This document shows positions 17,867-27,259 of a stretch of 64,000 nt of DNA, in pieces; the first letter of the stretch is position 1; every line of letters begins with the position of its first letter. A model generated the notes under the pieces. The model was given only the letters and a program-made list of their open reading frames with translations, was not told where the DNA came from and made no database searches. The DNA comes from Paraglaciecola arctica BSs20135. Lineage in GTDB: Bacteria; Pseudomonadota; Gammaproteobacteria; Enterobacterales; Alteromonadaceae. Position numbers and translations under genes: made by a program. Location of the stretch: NCBI RefSeq assembly GCF_000314995.1, contig NZ_BAEO01000056.1, forward strand, positions 1-64,000, in the 5' to 3' direction.

Positions 17867-18448
17867 CTATCCTAAAAATCTAATCTGGGCAGCAGCAAGT
17901 GCAATATTTTTGGGCAACTTGGTGAGTATTTTGTCACGCTTTTGAGGCCACTGCTTAAGTTCGTAACTGTAATGTAAGATATCAAAATCTAGGCCGTTAC
18001 GTTCACCGCCTTTTTCCATGCTTACTTGTTCATATTCAAACACTTTATGCATTTTATTGGCAGAGTTATTGAACGACAATACTTGAGCCAATAAATGACT
18101 AAACTGGTTACAACTCGCTGTATAATCTAAAGCCGCCACTTCTAAGATAATACCACTTCCCGGCCACACATTGGTCTCACCTAAATAACAGCCCCATTCA
18201 GGCGTAGCTGTATTCATATCTGAAAAATTAAGCACACCTATAGGCCGTTGATTTTGCAAAAACACAAAAAATGTTCGGCTGTCATCACCTTCAAGCTTTT
18301 CAAACCAAGCACAGTGTTCTTGCCATTTTACAGGGGCACTATTATGCATGTTTTGCATAATCCTTGGACTGTTTCGCCATTGCAAAACTAGCTTCAAGTG
18401 TTCTTTTTGAAGCGGTATAAAGGCATGTTCAGGTAGCGATGCTTTCAT
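17867..18448 (-). CDS. pseH: PseH-like GNAT N-acyltransferase
   Basis: The 193-residue protein resembles PseH, the GNAT enzyme that N-acetylates C4 of the amino-altrose intermediate. Family-typical parts are LVLQWRNSPRIMQNMHNSAP, RTFFVFLQNQRPIGVLNFSD and WGCYLGETNVWPGSGIILEV, followed by VFEYEQVSMEKGGERNGLDF. Its start overlaps the pseG stop. Usual PseH uses acetyl-CoA; the adjacent ACP, acyl ligase and reductase raise the possibility that this one uses an acyl-ACP. That switch is inference. Confidence 0.8.
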   Translation of the reverse strand: MKASLPEHAFIPLQKEHLKLVLQWRNSPRIMQNMHNSAPVKWQEHCAWFEKLEGDDSRTFFVFLQNQRPIGVLNFSDMNTATPEWGCYLGETNVWPGSGIILEVAALDYTASCNQFSHLLAQVLSFNNSANKMHKVFEYEQVSMEKGGERNGLDFDILHYSYELKQWPQKRDKILTKLPKNIALAAAQIRFLG

Positions 18449-19494
18449 TACAAATTATTACTTGCTGTTATATTTTCAGACATTAGTTTTACAATATTAA
18501 GGGCTCCATCAACTACAGGGAGCTGCAATGCCTTTTTATGCATAGAGTGCAACAACTCAGGTTGTTGCCACAAGGATAAACACTGCATGACTAATTCATC
18601 AGCGCTTAAATCATCGCTATAAACTAGCTGGCACCAACCTTGACTGGCCGCATCTTGACTGGCATTTTTTTGGTTATCAGCCACCACCACCAATATTGAT
18701 GGCGTAGCACAAGCGAGCAACTCAAACTGGCTGCCCCCTGCTGCTGAAATGGCTAATTTAGTGTTTACTAACACTGAGGCCATATCTTGGCAGTCATGGT
18801 GATGAGTGATATGCAAATTGCAGTTTTTGATTAAGTCAGTCAACTCATGCAATCCTTCATAGGCTGCACCAGTTATAATAGTGATTGGCATACTAGCATT
18901 AACGTTATGCAAAGATTGTAATGTCAGAAGCGTCAATTTAGTGGGGTCACTTGCGCCGAACATAATAGTTAAGTTGTTACGTTCTGACCATTTTAGATTG
19001 GTAAGCTGCAGGAATTCCTGCCGTAACACCTGATAGTCTCGACCTATTGCCAATAACGCTTTAGGAGCGGTAAGTTGATAACCATTTAAACCCGCATTTT
19101 GCGCTCCGTTGATAACCATATCTGCAAACAGCGCACCACTGTTATTCATATCATCGAAAACGGCGAACTTAAACTTATTGGAATGAAGCGACTGACGATA
19201 CGCTTGATCAAACTGATACCCATCAAGCACTAACCAATCCGTTCGTAAATTTGTACATTGCTTGACTAACCATTCTGGCTCTAGGCTTTTATCCATATCG
19301 GTAATGGGTAAAATGGGTGCAGGCCAATCAGTTCTATTACCACAAAAATGCTGCGAACCTTGCGACATAAAAAAAAACACCTCATGGCCGCATTTCACTA
19401 AACTCTGTGCTAAAGCCATACAACGCATAACATGACCTAGTCCGATGCTTGGTTCGCCTTCGACTCTAAAGACCACACGCATTATGGGCTTCAC
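18448..19494 (-). CDS. pseG: UDP-2,4-diacetamido-2,4,6-trideoxy-altropyranose hydrolase
   Basis: PseG removes UDP from the diacetamido-altrose intermediate before condensation with phosphoenolpyruvate. The 348-residue protein has the diagnostic N-terminal FRVEGEPSIGLGHVMRCMAL with the catalytic-type His, WLVLDGYQFD, and a MurG-like second half with IMFGASDPTKLTLLTL and ISAAGGSQFELLACATPSIL. The start is a GTG at 19492-19494 overlapping the pseI stop; an ATG at 19482 is an alternative. Confidence 0.9.
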   Translation of the reverse strand: MKPIMRVVFRVEGEPSIGLGHVMRCMALAQSLVKCGHEVFFFMSQGSQHFCGNRTDWPAPILPITDMDKSLEPEWLVKQCTNLRTDWLVLDGYQFDQAYRQSLHSNKFKFAVFDDMNNSGALFADMVINGAQNAGLNGYQLTAPKALLAIGRDYQVLRQEFLQLTNLKWSERNNLTIMFGASDPTKLTLLTLQSLHNVNASMPITIITGAAYEGLHELTDLIKNCNLHITHHHDCQDMASVLVNTKLAISAAGGSQFELLACATPSILVVVADNQKNASQDAASQGWCQLVYSDDLSADELVMQCLSLWQQPELLHSMHKKALQLPVVDGALNIVKLMSENITASNNL

Positions 19495-20555
19495 TCAAAC
19501 ATCGACCAATCTAAGGGTGTACCTTTAACTAATGGTTGTTTAGCGACTTTACCTAATACCTTGTCCCAGTTTTTTGGAGCTAAGCCAAAGGCAGGCCGTA
19601 CAATTCTCAAGTTTTGAGTACTTAATATTTGCCCCTGTTGTACATCTTCACACACGTATATTGAACGACGATATTGCTTGGATTTTTCTTCTGCAGCCGT
19701 GCCGCCATAAGTGACCTGTCCTAATGCTTGATGGGCTCTTTGTGTTTCTAACACCAACGCCCTTAGCTCATCTGGTTCTAAGGAAAAAGCAGCATCTACA
19801 CCACCGGCTTGTCGGTCTAATACAAAATGTTTTTCAATTACCGTTGCACCCAATGCAACAGCTGCAACCGACACACCAACACCTGCAGTATGATCTGAAA
19901 GGCCCACTTGGCAACCAAAGGCGTCTCGCAAATGAGGGATAGTCACAATATTGGACTGAGTAGGTTGTGCCGGATAAGTGCTGGTACATTTAAGTAAAAT
20001 AATATCCTTACAACCAGCTAGCCTAGCGACGTTAACGGCCTGTTCAATTTCAGTTAGACTCGCCATACCGGTTGACATAATCAAAGGTTTTTTCTTACTT
20101 GCCGCTTTGCGGATAAGGGGTAAATCGGTCAGTTCGAATGAAGCAATTTTAAAACAAGGCACATGCAAATCATCGAGGAAATCCACAGCTTGTTCATCAA
20201 AAGGCGAACTAAAAGCTAACATGCCTAGAGACTTAGCTTTATCAAACAATGGTTTGTGCCATTCGTAAGGTGTAGCGGCTTTTTGATATAAGGCGTGTAA
20301 CGATTGACCATGCCATAGGCTGTCTTTTTCTTGGATAACAAAATGTTCGCTGTCTACGTCTAATGTCATGCTATCAGCCGTAAAGGTTTGCAATTTTATG
20401 GCATGAGCACCGGCTTTCGCGGCCGCTTCCACCATATCCATAGCAAGGTCCAATTGCTGATTATGATTACCGCTCAACTCAGCTATGATAAAAGGAGGAA
20501 AACCTGCGCCTATACTTCGCCCGCCTATTTTAATGTCATTCATCCTGTTGTTCAC
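19491..20555 (-). CDS. pseI: Pseudaminic acid synthase
   Basis: PseI condenses the 6-deoxy-diacetamido-altrose with phosphoenolpyruvate to make pseudaminic acid. The protein (354 residues from GTG 20555, or 350 from ATG 20543, the better start) has FIIAELSGNHNQQLDLA, AHAIKLQTFTADSMTLD, KIASFELTDLPLIRKA, CTSTYPAQPT and VGLSDHTAGVGVSVAAVALG, all NeuB-family signatures. The C-terminal antifreeze-like SAF domain (RSIYVCEDVQQGQIL) is complete. It overlaps genes on both sides. Confidence 0.92.
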   Translation of the reverse strand: MNNRMNDIKIGGRSIGAGFPPFIIAELSGNHNQQLDLAMDMVEAAAKAGAHAIKLQTFTADSMTLDVDSEHFVIQEKDSLWHGQSLHALYQKAATPYEWHKPLFDKAKSLGMLAFSSPFDEQAVDFLDDLHVPCFKIASFELTDLPLIRKAASKKKPLIMSTGMASLTEIEQAVNVARLAGCKDIILLKCTSTYPAQPTQSNIVTIPHLRDAFGCQVGLSDHTAGVGVSVAAVALGATVIEKHFVLDRQAGGVDAAFSLEPDELRALVLETQRAHQALGQVTYGGTAAEEKSKQYRRSIYVCEDVQQGQILSTQNLRIVRPAFGLAPKNWDKVLGKVAKQPLVKGTPLDWSMFE

Positions 20556-21612
20556 TATCTTGTGGCTCTATGGCTAGATGAACAAAAATCGACTCGATGC
20601 TTTCTAGCAAATCCTCTGGTTTATCGCAGTTACACTCTAAAGCAGCAATATGACTTTCATTGTTGCCATGTTGCATACAGCTTGTAACAGGATCAGTTGC
20701 AAATTCCGGCATTAACAAAGCAGGCTCACTGACGCCACTTATCAATAAAGTCGGACACTCAACAGCTTGTGCATACCAGCGATATCCACTAGGTTTGCAT
20801 ACCGTTAGGTCACTGGCTTTGAGCATTTTTAATAACGAACGAATATCTCCTTTAGCATCCTCGTCATCCCAAACTACAAAACCTTTTTGTTCTAAAAGTT
20901 TCTTTAGACGACTTGTATAGGGATAAAGGTAGCCATCGTCAGATTGACCTAAACACAAACCAATCACTTTATTGGTTTTACCTTTTTTAGCCAATCGTTT
21001 GTCAGCACCAATCGTTATAGTTTGCTGTAATTTATCAACCACCAATCCACAACACTTGGTTAAATAAAACTCTGGGTATCCGCCTTCACCCTCAACATCA
21101 TATTGCCACCAAGGACCATACCACTTGTGCATATTGACAAACGAACTCGCCATAAAAGCCGCTGTTGAATTAACGTAGTCTGCTTGCAGACTTGTGTCTT
21201 GGACTTGCTGCAATAACAACTGAATCGACATATTCAAATAATTACCACTGACGGGTTCGCCGGCATCAGCAAGAAAACGCGCCAAAAAGCACGGCATAAA
21301 AGTGGTATCTAAATTAATTATTTGAGTGTAATTTTCGCCGATAATATCTTCGGCTAATCCTAAGAATGACTCCATGGCTTGGAAAAACTCATCTGGCCAC
21401 TGCTGCTGAGTCACATGTATTACCTGCACGCTTGGCTCGGCTAATTTAAGCAGCTCAGCACCATCACCAAAGCTCAAAAAATGTATCTCTGCATTCGGAT
21501 GGGTTTTCTGAAAATAGCGCAATACCGGAAGGCCTATCGCGCAGACATCGCCCGAACTTAACATTCTGATCAATAATATTTTTTCGGTTTTAGACTCTAA
21601 CAACTCATTCAC
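20536..21612 (-). CDS. GT9 (heptosyltransferase-like) glycosyltransferase
   Basis: This 358-residue protein begins ILLIRMLSSGDVCAIGLPVL and continues HPNAEIHFLSFGDGAELLKL, the opening pattern of the GT9 ADP-heptose transferase family. The second half has VIGLCLGQSDDGYLYP and SLLKMLKASDLTVCKPSGYR, comparable to the nucleotide-binding part of GT9. It starts at a GTG overlapping the pseF stop and ends inside the pseI start. Being locked between pseudaminic acid genes, it is a candidate pseudaminic acid transferase (inference). No housekeeping heptosyltransferase context is present. Confidence 0.65.
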   Translation of the reverse strand: MNELLESKTEKILLIRMLSSGDVCAIGLPVLRYFQKTHPNAEIHFLSFGDGAELLKLAEPSVQVIHVTQQQWPDEFFQAMESFLGLAEDIIGENYTQIINLDTTFMPCFLARFLADAGEPVSGNYLNMSIQLLLQQVQDTSLQADYVNSTAAFMASSFVNMHKWYGPWWQYDVEGEGGYPEFYLTKCCGLVVDKLQQTITIGADKRLAKKGKTNKVIGLCLGQSDDGYLYPYTSRLKKLLEQKGFVVWDDEDAKGDIRSLLKMLKASDLTVCKPSGYRWYAQAVECPTLLISGVSEPALLMPEFATDPVTSCMQHGNNESHIAALECNCDKPEDLLESIESIFVHLAIEPQDSEQQDE

Positions 21613-22306
21613 TTTTTAGCCTCTGAACGTAAGCTTGATACATCAATTCTGCCTGTAGCCAATCTTCTGGGGTATCGATATCTTGGACTAAGTGACGAGG
21701 CAAAACCACAGCTAAACTATGTTGACTAAAAATCTTTTTATTAGATAAATAATTATCGCTTCTACCCCAATAAAACTGGCCAGCATCATGGTAGGCCTCT
21801 TGCAAATCCTGAGAACGTTTACCTATATCTTCAGGAAACATCGCTGATATACCTGCTTGGTCTATTTTCAGAGCCCGTTGTACCGGAAAAGGAAAACTGG
21901 TAACTGAGAACGCAAAAGACTTTTCACTATCTTGTTTAAGTAAGTCCAAGCCTTGTTGCAGATATTTAGCCTGTAAAAACGGCGCAGTTGCATAAATACA
22001 ACAACAAAATTCTGGTTTATAAAAATGTTCAATACAATACTTGATACCGTGATTTGTGACCGGCCTTGTACCCACAAAATCATTAGAAAGCTCTTGAGGT
22101 CGGATAAAAGGCACATCAGCACCATAGGATTTCGCTACCTCTGCGACTTCTTCACTGTCCGTAGATATTAAGATTTTATCAAACAAACCTGATTCTTTGG
22201 CCGCCTCAATCGAGTAGGCGATAAGTGGCTTGCCAGCAAACATTTTAATATTTTTACCTGGGATCCGCTTACTTCCACCACGTGCGGGAATAATAGCGAT
22301 ATTCAC
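21605..22306 (-). CDS. pseF: CMP-pseudaminic acid cytidylyltransferase
   Basis: PseF activates pseudaminic acid with CTP. The 233-residue protein has IAIIPARGGSKRIPGKNIKM, the CMP-nonulosonate synthetase loop, then GKPLIAYSIEAAKESGLFD, LISTDSEEVAEVAKSYGADV and YATAPFLQAKYL, and ends with VQDIDTPEDWLQAELMYQA. The start is a GTG overlapping the pseC stop. Length matches PseF rather than longer NeuA fusions. Confidence 0.9.
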   Translation of the reverse strand: MNIAIIPARGGSKRIPGKNIKMFAGKPLIAYSIEAAKESGLFDKILISTDSEEVAEVAKSYGADVPFIRPQELSNDFVGTRPVTNHGIKYCIEHFYKPEFCCCIYATAPFLQAKYLQQGLDLLKQDSEKSFAFSVTSFPFPVQRALKIDQAGISAMFPEDIGKRSQDLQEAYHDAGQFYWGRSDNYLSNKKIFSQHSLAVVLPRHLVQDIDTPEDWLQAELMYQAYVQRLKSE

Positions 22307-23448
22307 AGCAACACCTGGTGTAGCGTATCAATCACTTTGGTTTGTTCTGTAGCAGTTAAACTGGGGAACAACGGCAAGGTCAAAGCGTTTTGATAAAAGT
22401 GCTCAGACACAGGAAAATCGCCTTGTTTAAAACCAAATTGTTGATAGAAAGGCTGTAAATGAATAGGGATATAATGCACATTCACACCCACTCCTTTGTT
22501 ATGCAGTTGCTGGTAAACGTCTAGGCGCTGATGTTGCGTTAGTTCGACCATATACAGATGCCAAGCACTTTGAGACTGAGTCTGAACAATTGGCAATTTT
22601 AAGGGTAAATCAGCTAGTTCTTTATCATATACTTTGGCGAGTTCAGAGCGTTTTTGAATAAATACATCCAGCTTTTTGAGCTGTGACAAACCAAGGGCCG
22701 CTTGCATGTCACTTAGGCGATAATTGTAACCCAATTCAATTTGCTGATAATACCAAGGCCCGTGACTTTCACCTTGGTATTGCGAAGCATCTTTAGTGAC
22801 ACCATGCTTAGCAAATAATTTAAGTTTTTCATGAAGCTGGCTTTGATTAGTTAATACTGCGCCACCTTCAGCACTAGTGATAGACTTTACTGGATGGAAA
22901 CTTAATACTGTCATATCAGAATAGACACAACTACCAATCTTAGACTGCTGATAACTCCCGCCCAATCCATGAGCGGCGTCTTCAATTAAAACAATAGAAT
23001 ACACCTGGGTGAGCCTGTGAATAGCTTGCATATCACAGCTAAGGCCAGAAAAATGCACTAGGATCAAAGCTTTAGGTAGACGATTCAGATTTGCTGCATT
23101 AAGTAATTTTTGCTCAAGAGCGTCAATATCAATATTGCGGGTATCAGGGTCGATATCCACAAAATCAATACTTGCGCCGCAGTAAAGCGCACAATTTGCC
23201 GACGCGACAAAGGAATTAGGGACGGTCCAGACTGAATCACCCGCGACCACACCAGCAGCCAAACATGCCACATGTAATCCTGACGTGGCACTGTTAACAG
23301 CAACACAATGCTTAGCCTTGGTATATTCACATAAAGCTTGTTCAAATTGGGGAACAACAGTGCCTTGGGTCAAAAATTGGTTGCGTAACACATCCACAAC
23401 CGCATCTATATCATCTTCATCAACCAAATGTTTACCATAAGGGATCAT
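22303..23448 (-). CDS. pseC: UDP-4-amino-4,6-dideoxy-N-acetyl-altrosamine transaminase
   Basis: PseC is a PLP aminotransferase acting on the 4-keto product of PseB. The 381-residue DegT-family protein starts MIPYGKHLVDEDDIDAVVDV and has AVNSATSGLHVACLAAGV, VLIEDAAHGLGGSYQ and TVLSFHPVKSITSAEGGAVL with the internal aldimine Lys in HPVKSIT. YNYRLSDMQAALGLSQL is typical of PseC. It lies 11 bases after pseB. Confidence 0.92.
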   Translation of the reverse strand: MIPYGKHLVDEDDIDAVVDVLRNQFLTQGTVVPQFEQALCEYTKAKHCVAVNSATSGLHVACLAAGVVAGDSVWTVPNSFVASANCALYCGASIDFVDIDPDTRNIDIDALEQKLLNAANLNRLPKALILVHFSGLSCDMQAIHRLTQVYSIVLIEDAAHGLGGSYQQSKIGSCVYSDMTVLSFHPVKSITSAEGGAVLTNQSQLHEKLKLFAKHGVTKDASQYQGESHGPWYYQQIELGYNYRLSDMQAALGLSQLKKLDVFIQKRSELAKVYDKELADLPLKLPIVQTQSQSAWHLYMVELTQHQRLDVYQQLHNKGVGVNVHYIPIHLQPFYQQFGFKQGDFPVSEHFYQNALTLPLFPSLTATEQTKVIDTLHQVLL

Positions 23449-23459
23449 GTAAACGCCCC

Positions 23460-24458
23460 TTACAAGGTCACTTTATCAAGTGTTTTTAATTCATCGATGG
23501 TCAAAAAGTGTGGATTAGTACCTGAGTGATATTCAAATTTATCTGCCACTGGTTGCCCTTCTTCACCCAACTTATTCTTTTGATAATTGATGGTTTTATC
23601 AAAAAACTTTATTGCAGGAGTAATGACATAATGGTCTTCAAATTCAAGAGAATGATGAGCCATTTCTTCTGGTACCATCACCTCATGCAACTTTTCGCCA
23701 GGGCGAATACCCACAACCTCATATTCTCGTGTACCGCTAATCGATTCAACTAAATCTAAGATACGAATAGAAGGAATTTTAGGTACAAATATCTCCCCTC
23801 CCTGCATACGCTGAAAGTTTTGCACGACAAATTCAACACCATTATCTAAGGTGATCCAAAAACGAGTCATTTCTTCGTGAGTCACCGGCAGCTTAGTCAC
23901 ACCATCTTTCAATAATTTATGGAAAAATGGCACAACTGATCCTCTAGAACCTACAACATTACCGTAACGAACCACGGCGAATCTAGGGCCTTTAGCACCT
24001 GAGATATTGTTGGCAGCCACAAATAATTTGTCTGAAGCAAGCTTAGTGGCACCATACAAGTTAACCGGATTGGCCGCTTTATCAGTAGACAATGCAATCA
24101 CCCGGCTCACATCAGCTGCGATAGCCGCTTCAATGACATTTTGTGCACCATATATATTGGTTTTTATACATTCATTAGGATTGTATTCAGCCGCTGGCAC
24201 TTGCTTAAGCGCCGCTGCGTGGACCACATAATCCACATCACGCATAGCTGATATTAGGCGTTCTTTATCCCGCACATCACCAATAAAATAACGCATACAT
24301 GAAGAGTTAAATGTTTGCTGCATTTCAAATTGTTTTAACTCATCTCGTGAGTAAATAATCACTTTTTTAGGAGAATAATTTTTTGTCAGGTACGCTGAAA
24401 AACACTTACCAAATGAACCCGTGCCGCCTGTAATTAGAATAGATTTATTATTAAACAT
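23460..24458 (-). CDS. pseB: UDP-N-acetylglucosamine 4,6-dehydratase (inverting)
   Basis: PseB dehydrates and C5-epimerises UDP-GlcNAc, the first step to pseudaminic acid. The 332-residue SDR has ILITGGTGSFGKCFSAYL, VIYSRDELKQFEMQ, IGDVRDKERL, AALKQVPAAEYNPNECIKTN and NLYGATKLASDKL (Tyr and Lys). The DELKQ and ALKQVPA motifs are diagnostic of PseB. About 80 bases separate it from fliT with no strong terminator, so expression with the fliDST genes is possible. Confidence 0.93.
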   Translation of the reverse strand: MFNNKSILITGGTGSFGKCFSAYLTKNYSPKKVIIYSRDELKQFEMQQTFNSSCMRYFIGDVRDKERLISAMRDVDYVVHAAALKQVPAAEYNPNECIKTNIYGAQNVIEAAIAADVSRVIALSTDKAANPVNLYGATKLASDKLFVAANNISGAKGPRFAVVRYGNVVGSRGSVVPFFHKLLKDGVTKLPVTHEEMTRFWITLDNGVEFVVQNFQRMQGGEIFVPKIPSIRILDLVESISGTREYEVVGIRPGEKLHEVMVPEEMAHHSLEFEDHYVITPAIKFFDKTINYQKNKLGEEGQPVADKFEYHSGTNPHFLTIDELKTLDKVTL

Positions 24459-24538
24459 ACACAGCCTTTAATCGCATTTTTATCAGACAGGTTATATTGG
24501 TTATTATTGACCCGCCCATTTGTCAATATATCAGATAT

Positions 24539-24847
24539 TCATCGATATTTATTTACAGCTTTACGTCCTCGCACTAAACCGCTTAGTTGTTTTAATGACG
24601 CATTAAACAGTTCTTCAGCATAAGCAACTAATGCGCCATTTACTTTTAATTCGGCAGTCACAAAATTATTTTTTTCTTGCTCAGGAAGGTCTTCCAAAAA
24701 CTTTTGAATAAAGTCATCTCGTTCATTCACGAGTTTCAAAAAAATAGACTCATCAGGATCATTTTCAGTTGTCAGTTCTGACAGATCTCGATTAATACTT
24801 TTTAATGGGGAAGGAGTAAAAGAATGATCTAATATTAGTTTTTTCAA
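24539..24847 (-). CDS. fliT: FliT-like flagellar chaperone
   Basis: This 102-residue, mostly helical and charged protein starts at a TTG overlapping the fliS stop by 4 bases. The sequence (DESIFLKLVNERDDFIQKFL, VTAELKVNGALVAYAEELFN) has no catalytic motif. FliT proteins, small chaperones of FliD, usually follow fliS, so the name rests mainly on place and size. Confidence 0.6.
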   Translation of the reverse strand: MKKLILDHSFTPSPLKSINRDLSELTTENDPDESIFLKLVNERDDFIQKFLEDLPEQEKNNFVTAELKVNGALVAYAEELFNASLKQLSGLVRGRKAVNKYR

Positions 24848-25275
24848 ATCACTGCTTGACGTTTTTGCCTTTGCATTTCATAAGCCTCTTCTTTAGCTGA
24901 CTCAGGAATTTGCGACCAGGCTGTTTTAATGGGTAAAAGCAGAGTAATCACTTCATCAACAATCTTCAAGCTATTCTGTACATTAGCGTCAATCAATCTT
25001 TGTATCATATAATCGTAAAGTGCAAATAAATTATCAGCCACCTCTGCGCCTTCCTTTAATTCTAAGGTTTCACGGAGGTTGAGCAATATAGCGGTAGCAC
25101 GAGAAATATGCTCTGACTTACCGGCATAATCTTTTCGCTCAATACAGCCTTTGCTATAAGCCAGTTTATCTAAGGTGCCCTGCATTAACATCAAAGTTAA
25201 CTTGTGAGGATCTGCTTGACTAATTTCTTGTTTCAAGTTGCCTTTTTTGTAGGCATTGATACCTTTTAACGCCAT
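24844..25275 (-). CDS. fliS: Flagellin export chaperone FliS
   Basis: FliS binds flagellin in the cytoplasm before export. The 143-residue protein has GINAYKKGNLKQEISQADPH, KLTLMLMQGTLDKLAYSKGC, ISRATAILLNLRETLEL, and NLFALYDYMIQRLIDANVQN, all typical FliS segments. It follows fliD by about 40 bases and overlaps fliT. Confidence 0.92.
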   Translation of the reverse strand: MALKGINAYKKGNLKQEISQADPHKLTLMLMQGTLDKLAYSKGCIERKDYAGKSEHISRATAILLNLRETLELKEGAEVADNLFALYDYMIQRLIDANVQNSLKIVDEVITLLLPIKTAWSQIPESAKEEAYEMQRQKRQAVI

Positions 25276-25316
25276 GCTGATATTCCGTGTTGTTGATATT
25301 TAAATTGCACTAAATT

Positions 25317-26762
25317 CTAACCTAAGGTTGCCAGCAATGCCGCACCTGTCGAATTTAAACTTGATACTGTTTGGTCTAAATTTAAGTATTTGGCACGCAA
25401 AATTTGTTCTGTACCAGCCAACCTTAACTCCAACGATAACCTTTCATCAAATATCTGTTCTCTTTGATCTTTAGCACTATTTTCTCTAGATTTAAGTAAT
25501 CCACTATAACTTGTATATTCTTCAACGTAATCATAAAGACGAACGGCAATACCTTGTTCTTCGTCGGTAAATAAAGCCGCAATTTGATCGAAGTTATCAT
25601 CTAATGCGTTTTGGAGACGCTCATCACCACTGCCTAAACCAATTTTGTCGCTAGTACTAATTTCTAATTCGTTGTTATCGTTATATTCAATACCTAACTG
25701 GAAAAGACCACCCAAAGTTGATGAATCAATAGAAGAAAACAGAATATTGTTAATACCAGTTTGTATGCCTCTAACCAAAGAATCGCCGGCCAATGACCCA
25801 TCATCTTCTAAGTCAGATTCACCGTATTTGGTTAGTAGCTTTATCTCAGCTTGAAGGGCGTTAAAGTTTGTTACGAACTCTCTGATAGTTTCTTCAACAG
25901 CTTCTTTATCAAAGCCAATACTCAGTCTAGAGGTTTGAAAAGTAATGCCATCAGCTTTTAAATCAGAAATTTCGGATGCTTCGAAACTGACGTTTTCTAT
26001 TACATTCTTAAATTTATTGGTTTTACTTTCTACGTCAATACCATCGATAGTGGCTTTGGCATTTTGCGCCGAGGTAACGGGCGCTAAATAAGTTGCACCT
26101 TCGGTAGAGTCAGTTGTAGAAACAATATTCAATTCAGCCACATCGTTATCGTTGACAATAACTAAATCATTTCCATCACCTGCAGTACTCGATGTGAATA
26201 CTAATTTGGCGCCACCCGCTACTGTACCCGTATCAATAATGCTGGCAGTTACACCAAAGTTATTCTCAGAAGAATTGATAGCATTTCGCAAGTCTTGTAA
26301 TGAATCACCTGCGTTTAAATCAATTGTAAATGAGTCGGCAGTTGCATTAATTTTAAAAGTGAGGCTCGCGGTACCGGCACTTAAAACAGTGTCAGCAGAA
26401 CTCGCAAAATCAGCATCTGCAGTTTCAATTCGACTACCGCTAGCGAGTTGTGTCACAGCTATATTATAATCACCTTCTAAGGCACTATTACTAGCTTCAG
26501 CGGTAAAGGGCTCAATATCTGATGGGTTTTTTATGGTCGGCTCACGACCTTTCAGGTTGGTTTCGCTGCGCAAGTCATCGAGTGTCTCTTGAAAATCTTC
26601 AAGTTTGGACTTTAACTTACCAATACCTGATATTTCCGCTTCAACCGAGTTTTCTCTAGCATCTAATGCTGCAGTTTTTGGTTTGCTCTCGGCCTCGAGT
26701 AATTGCGTCACAAGACTTTCTAGATCTAAACCTGAACCTACACCTAATGACGAAATTGACAT
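25317..26762 (-). CDS. fliD: Flagellar cap protein FliD
   Basis: FliD (HAP2) caps the filament and assists flagellin folding. The 481-residue protein has the conserved start ISSLGVGSGLDLESLVTQLL, an N-terminal coiled coil, a Ser/Thr-rich middle, and the C-terminal GIAVRLYDYVEEYTSYSGLL and AKYLNLDQTVSSLNSTGAAL. Length is normal. It is followed by fliS and fliT and preceded by flaG, the usual order. Confidence 0.95.
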   Translation of the reverse strand: MSISSLGVGSGLDLESLVTQLLEAESKPKTAALDARENSVEAEISGIGKLKSKLEDFQETLDDLRSETNLKGREPTIKNPSDIEPFTAEASNSALEGDYNIAVTQLASGSRIETADADFASSADTVLSAGTASLTFKINATADSFTIDLNAGDSLQDLRNAINSSENNFGVTASIIDTGTVAGGAKLVFTSSTAGDGNDLVIVNDNDVAELNIVSTTDSTEGATYLAPVTSAQNAKATIDGIDVESKTNKFKNVIENVSFEASEISDLKADGITFQTSRLSIGFDKEAVEETIREFVTNFNALQAEIKLLTKYGESDLEDDGSLAGDSLVRGIQTGINNILFSSIDSSTLGGLFQLGIEYNDNNELEISTSDKIGLGSGDERLQNALDDNFDQIAALFTDEEQGIAVRLYDYVEEYTSYSGLLKSRENSAKDQREQIFDERLSLELRLAGTEQILRAKYLNLDQTVSSLNSTGAALLATLG

Positions 26763-26819
26763 ATCACACCCTCTTCCAATAATATTTCAAAGGATAACGT
26801 TTACATTAATAAAATGATA

Positions 26820-27239
26820 TTAAACCTGTTTATTAAAGAGTAAACCTACCGCTGTGCCGACCTCTGTTTGCAAGTCCTGTAAACGTTCTGAGAGTTTTAA
26901 CACCTCTTCAGTAGGGATTTGCCGAATAATCTTTCCAGACTCAGAATCGGTTACTTTTACTACTTGTTTGTTACTGCCTTCATCAACTGAAAAATTAAGC
27001 TGCCTACTATTGTTTTTTACAAATTCACTTAGTTGTGAAACAGCATTTTCAATTTGCTCAGCGCTAACATCAATCGACTCTTGTTCCTCTATTTCGGCTG
27101 AAACAGATAAATCTTTAGCTTGTTGTTGTCCAGCTTCCGAAATATTCTCTGTTGTACGATTGCCTCGAATTGACTCTGGTGCGACATCTACTTTTTGCAA
27201 AGCAAAATTTTGGCCAACTTGTGATGCATTAATTTCCAT
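26820..27239 (-). CDS. flaG: FlaG family flagellar protein
   Basis: The 139-residue protein has the FlaG core: NFSVDEGSNKQVVKVTDSES, then KIIRQIPTEEVLKLSERLQD. FlaG influences filament length in polar flagella; its biochemistry is unclear. An AGGAGGTGA ribosome-binding site precedes the ATG. It lies between flagellin 1 and fliD; a perfect stem-loop separates it from flagellin 1. Confidence 0.92.
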   Translation of the reverse strand: MEINASQVGQNFALQKVDVAPESIRGNRTTENISEAGQQQAKDLSVSAEIEEQESIDVSAEQIENAVSQLSEFVKNNSRQLNFSVDEGSNKQVVKVTDSESGKIIRQIPTEEVLKLSERLQDLQTEVGTAVGLLFNKQV

Positions 27240-27259
27240 AAATCACCTCCTAATATAAT

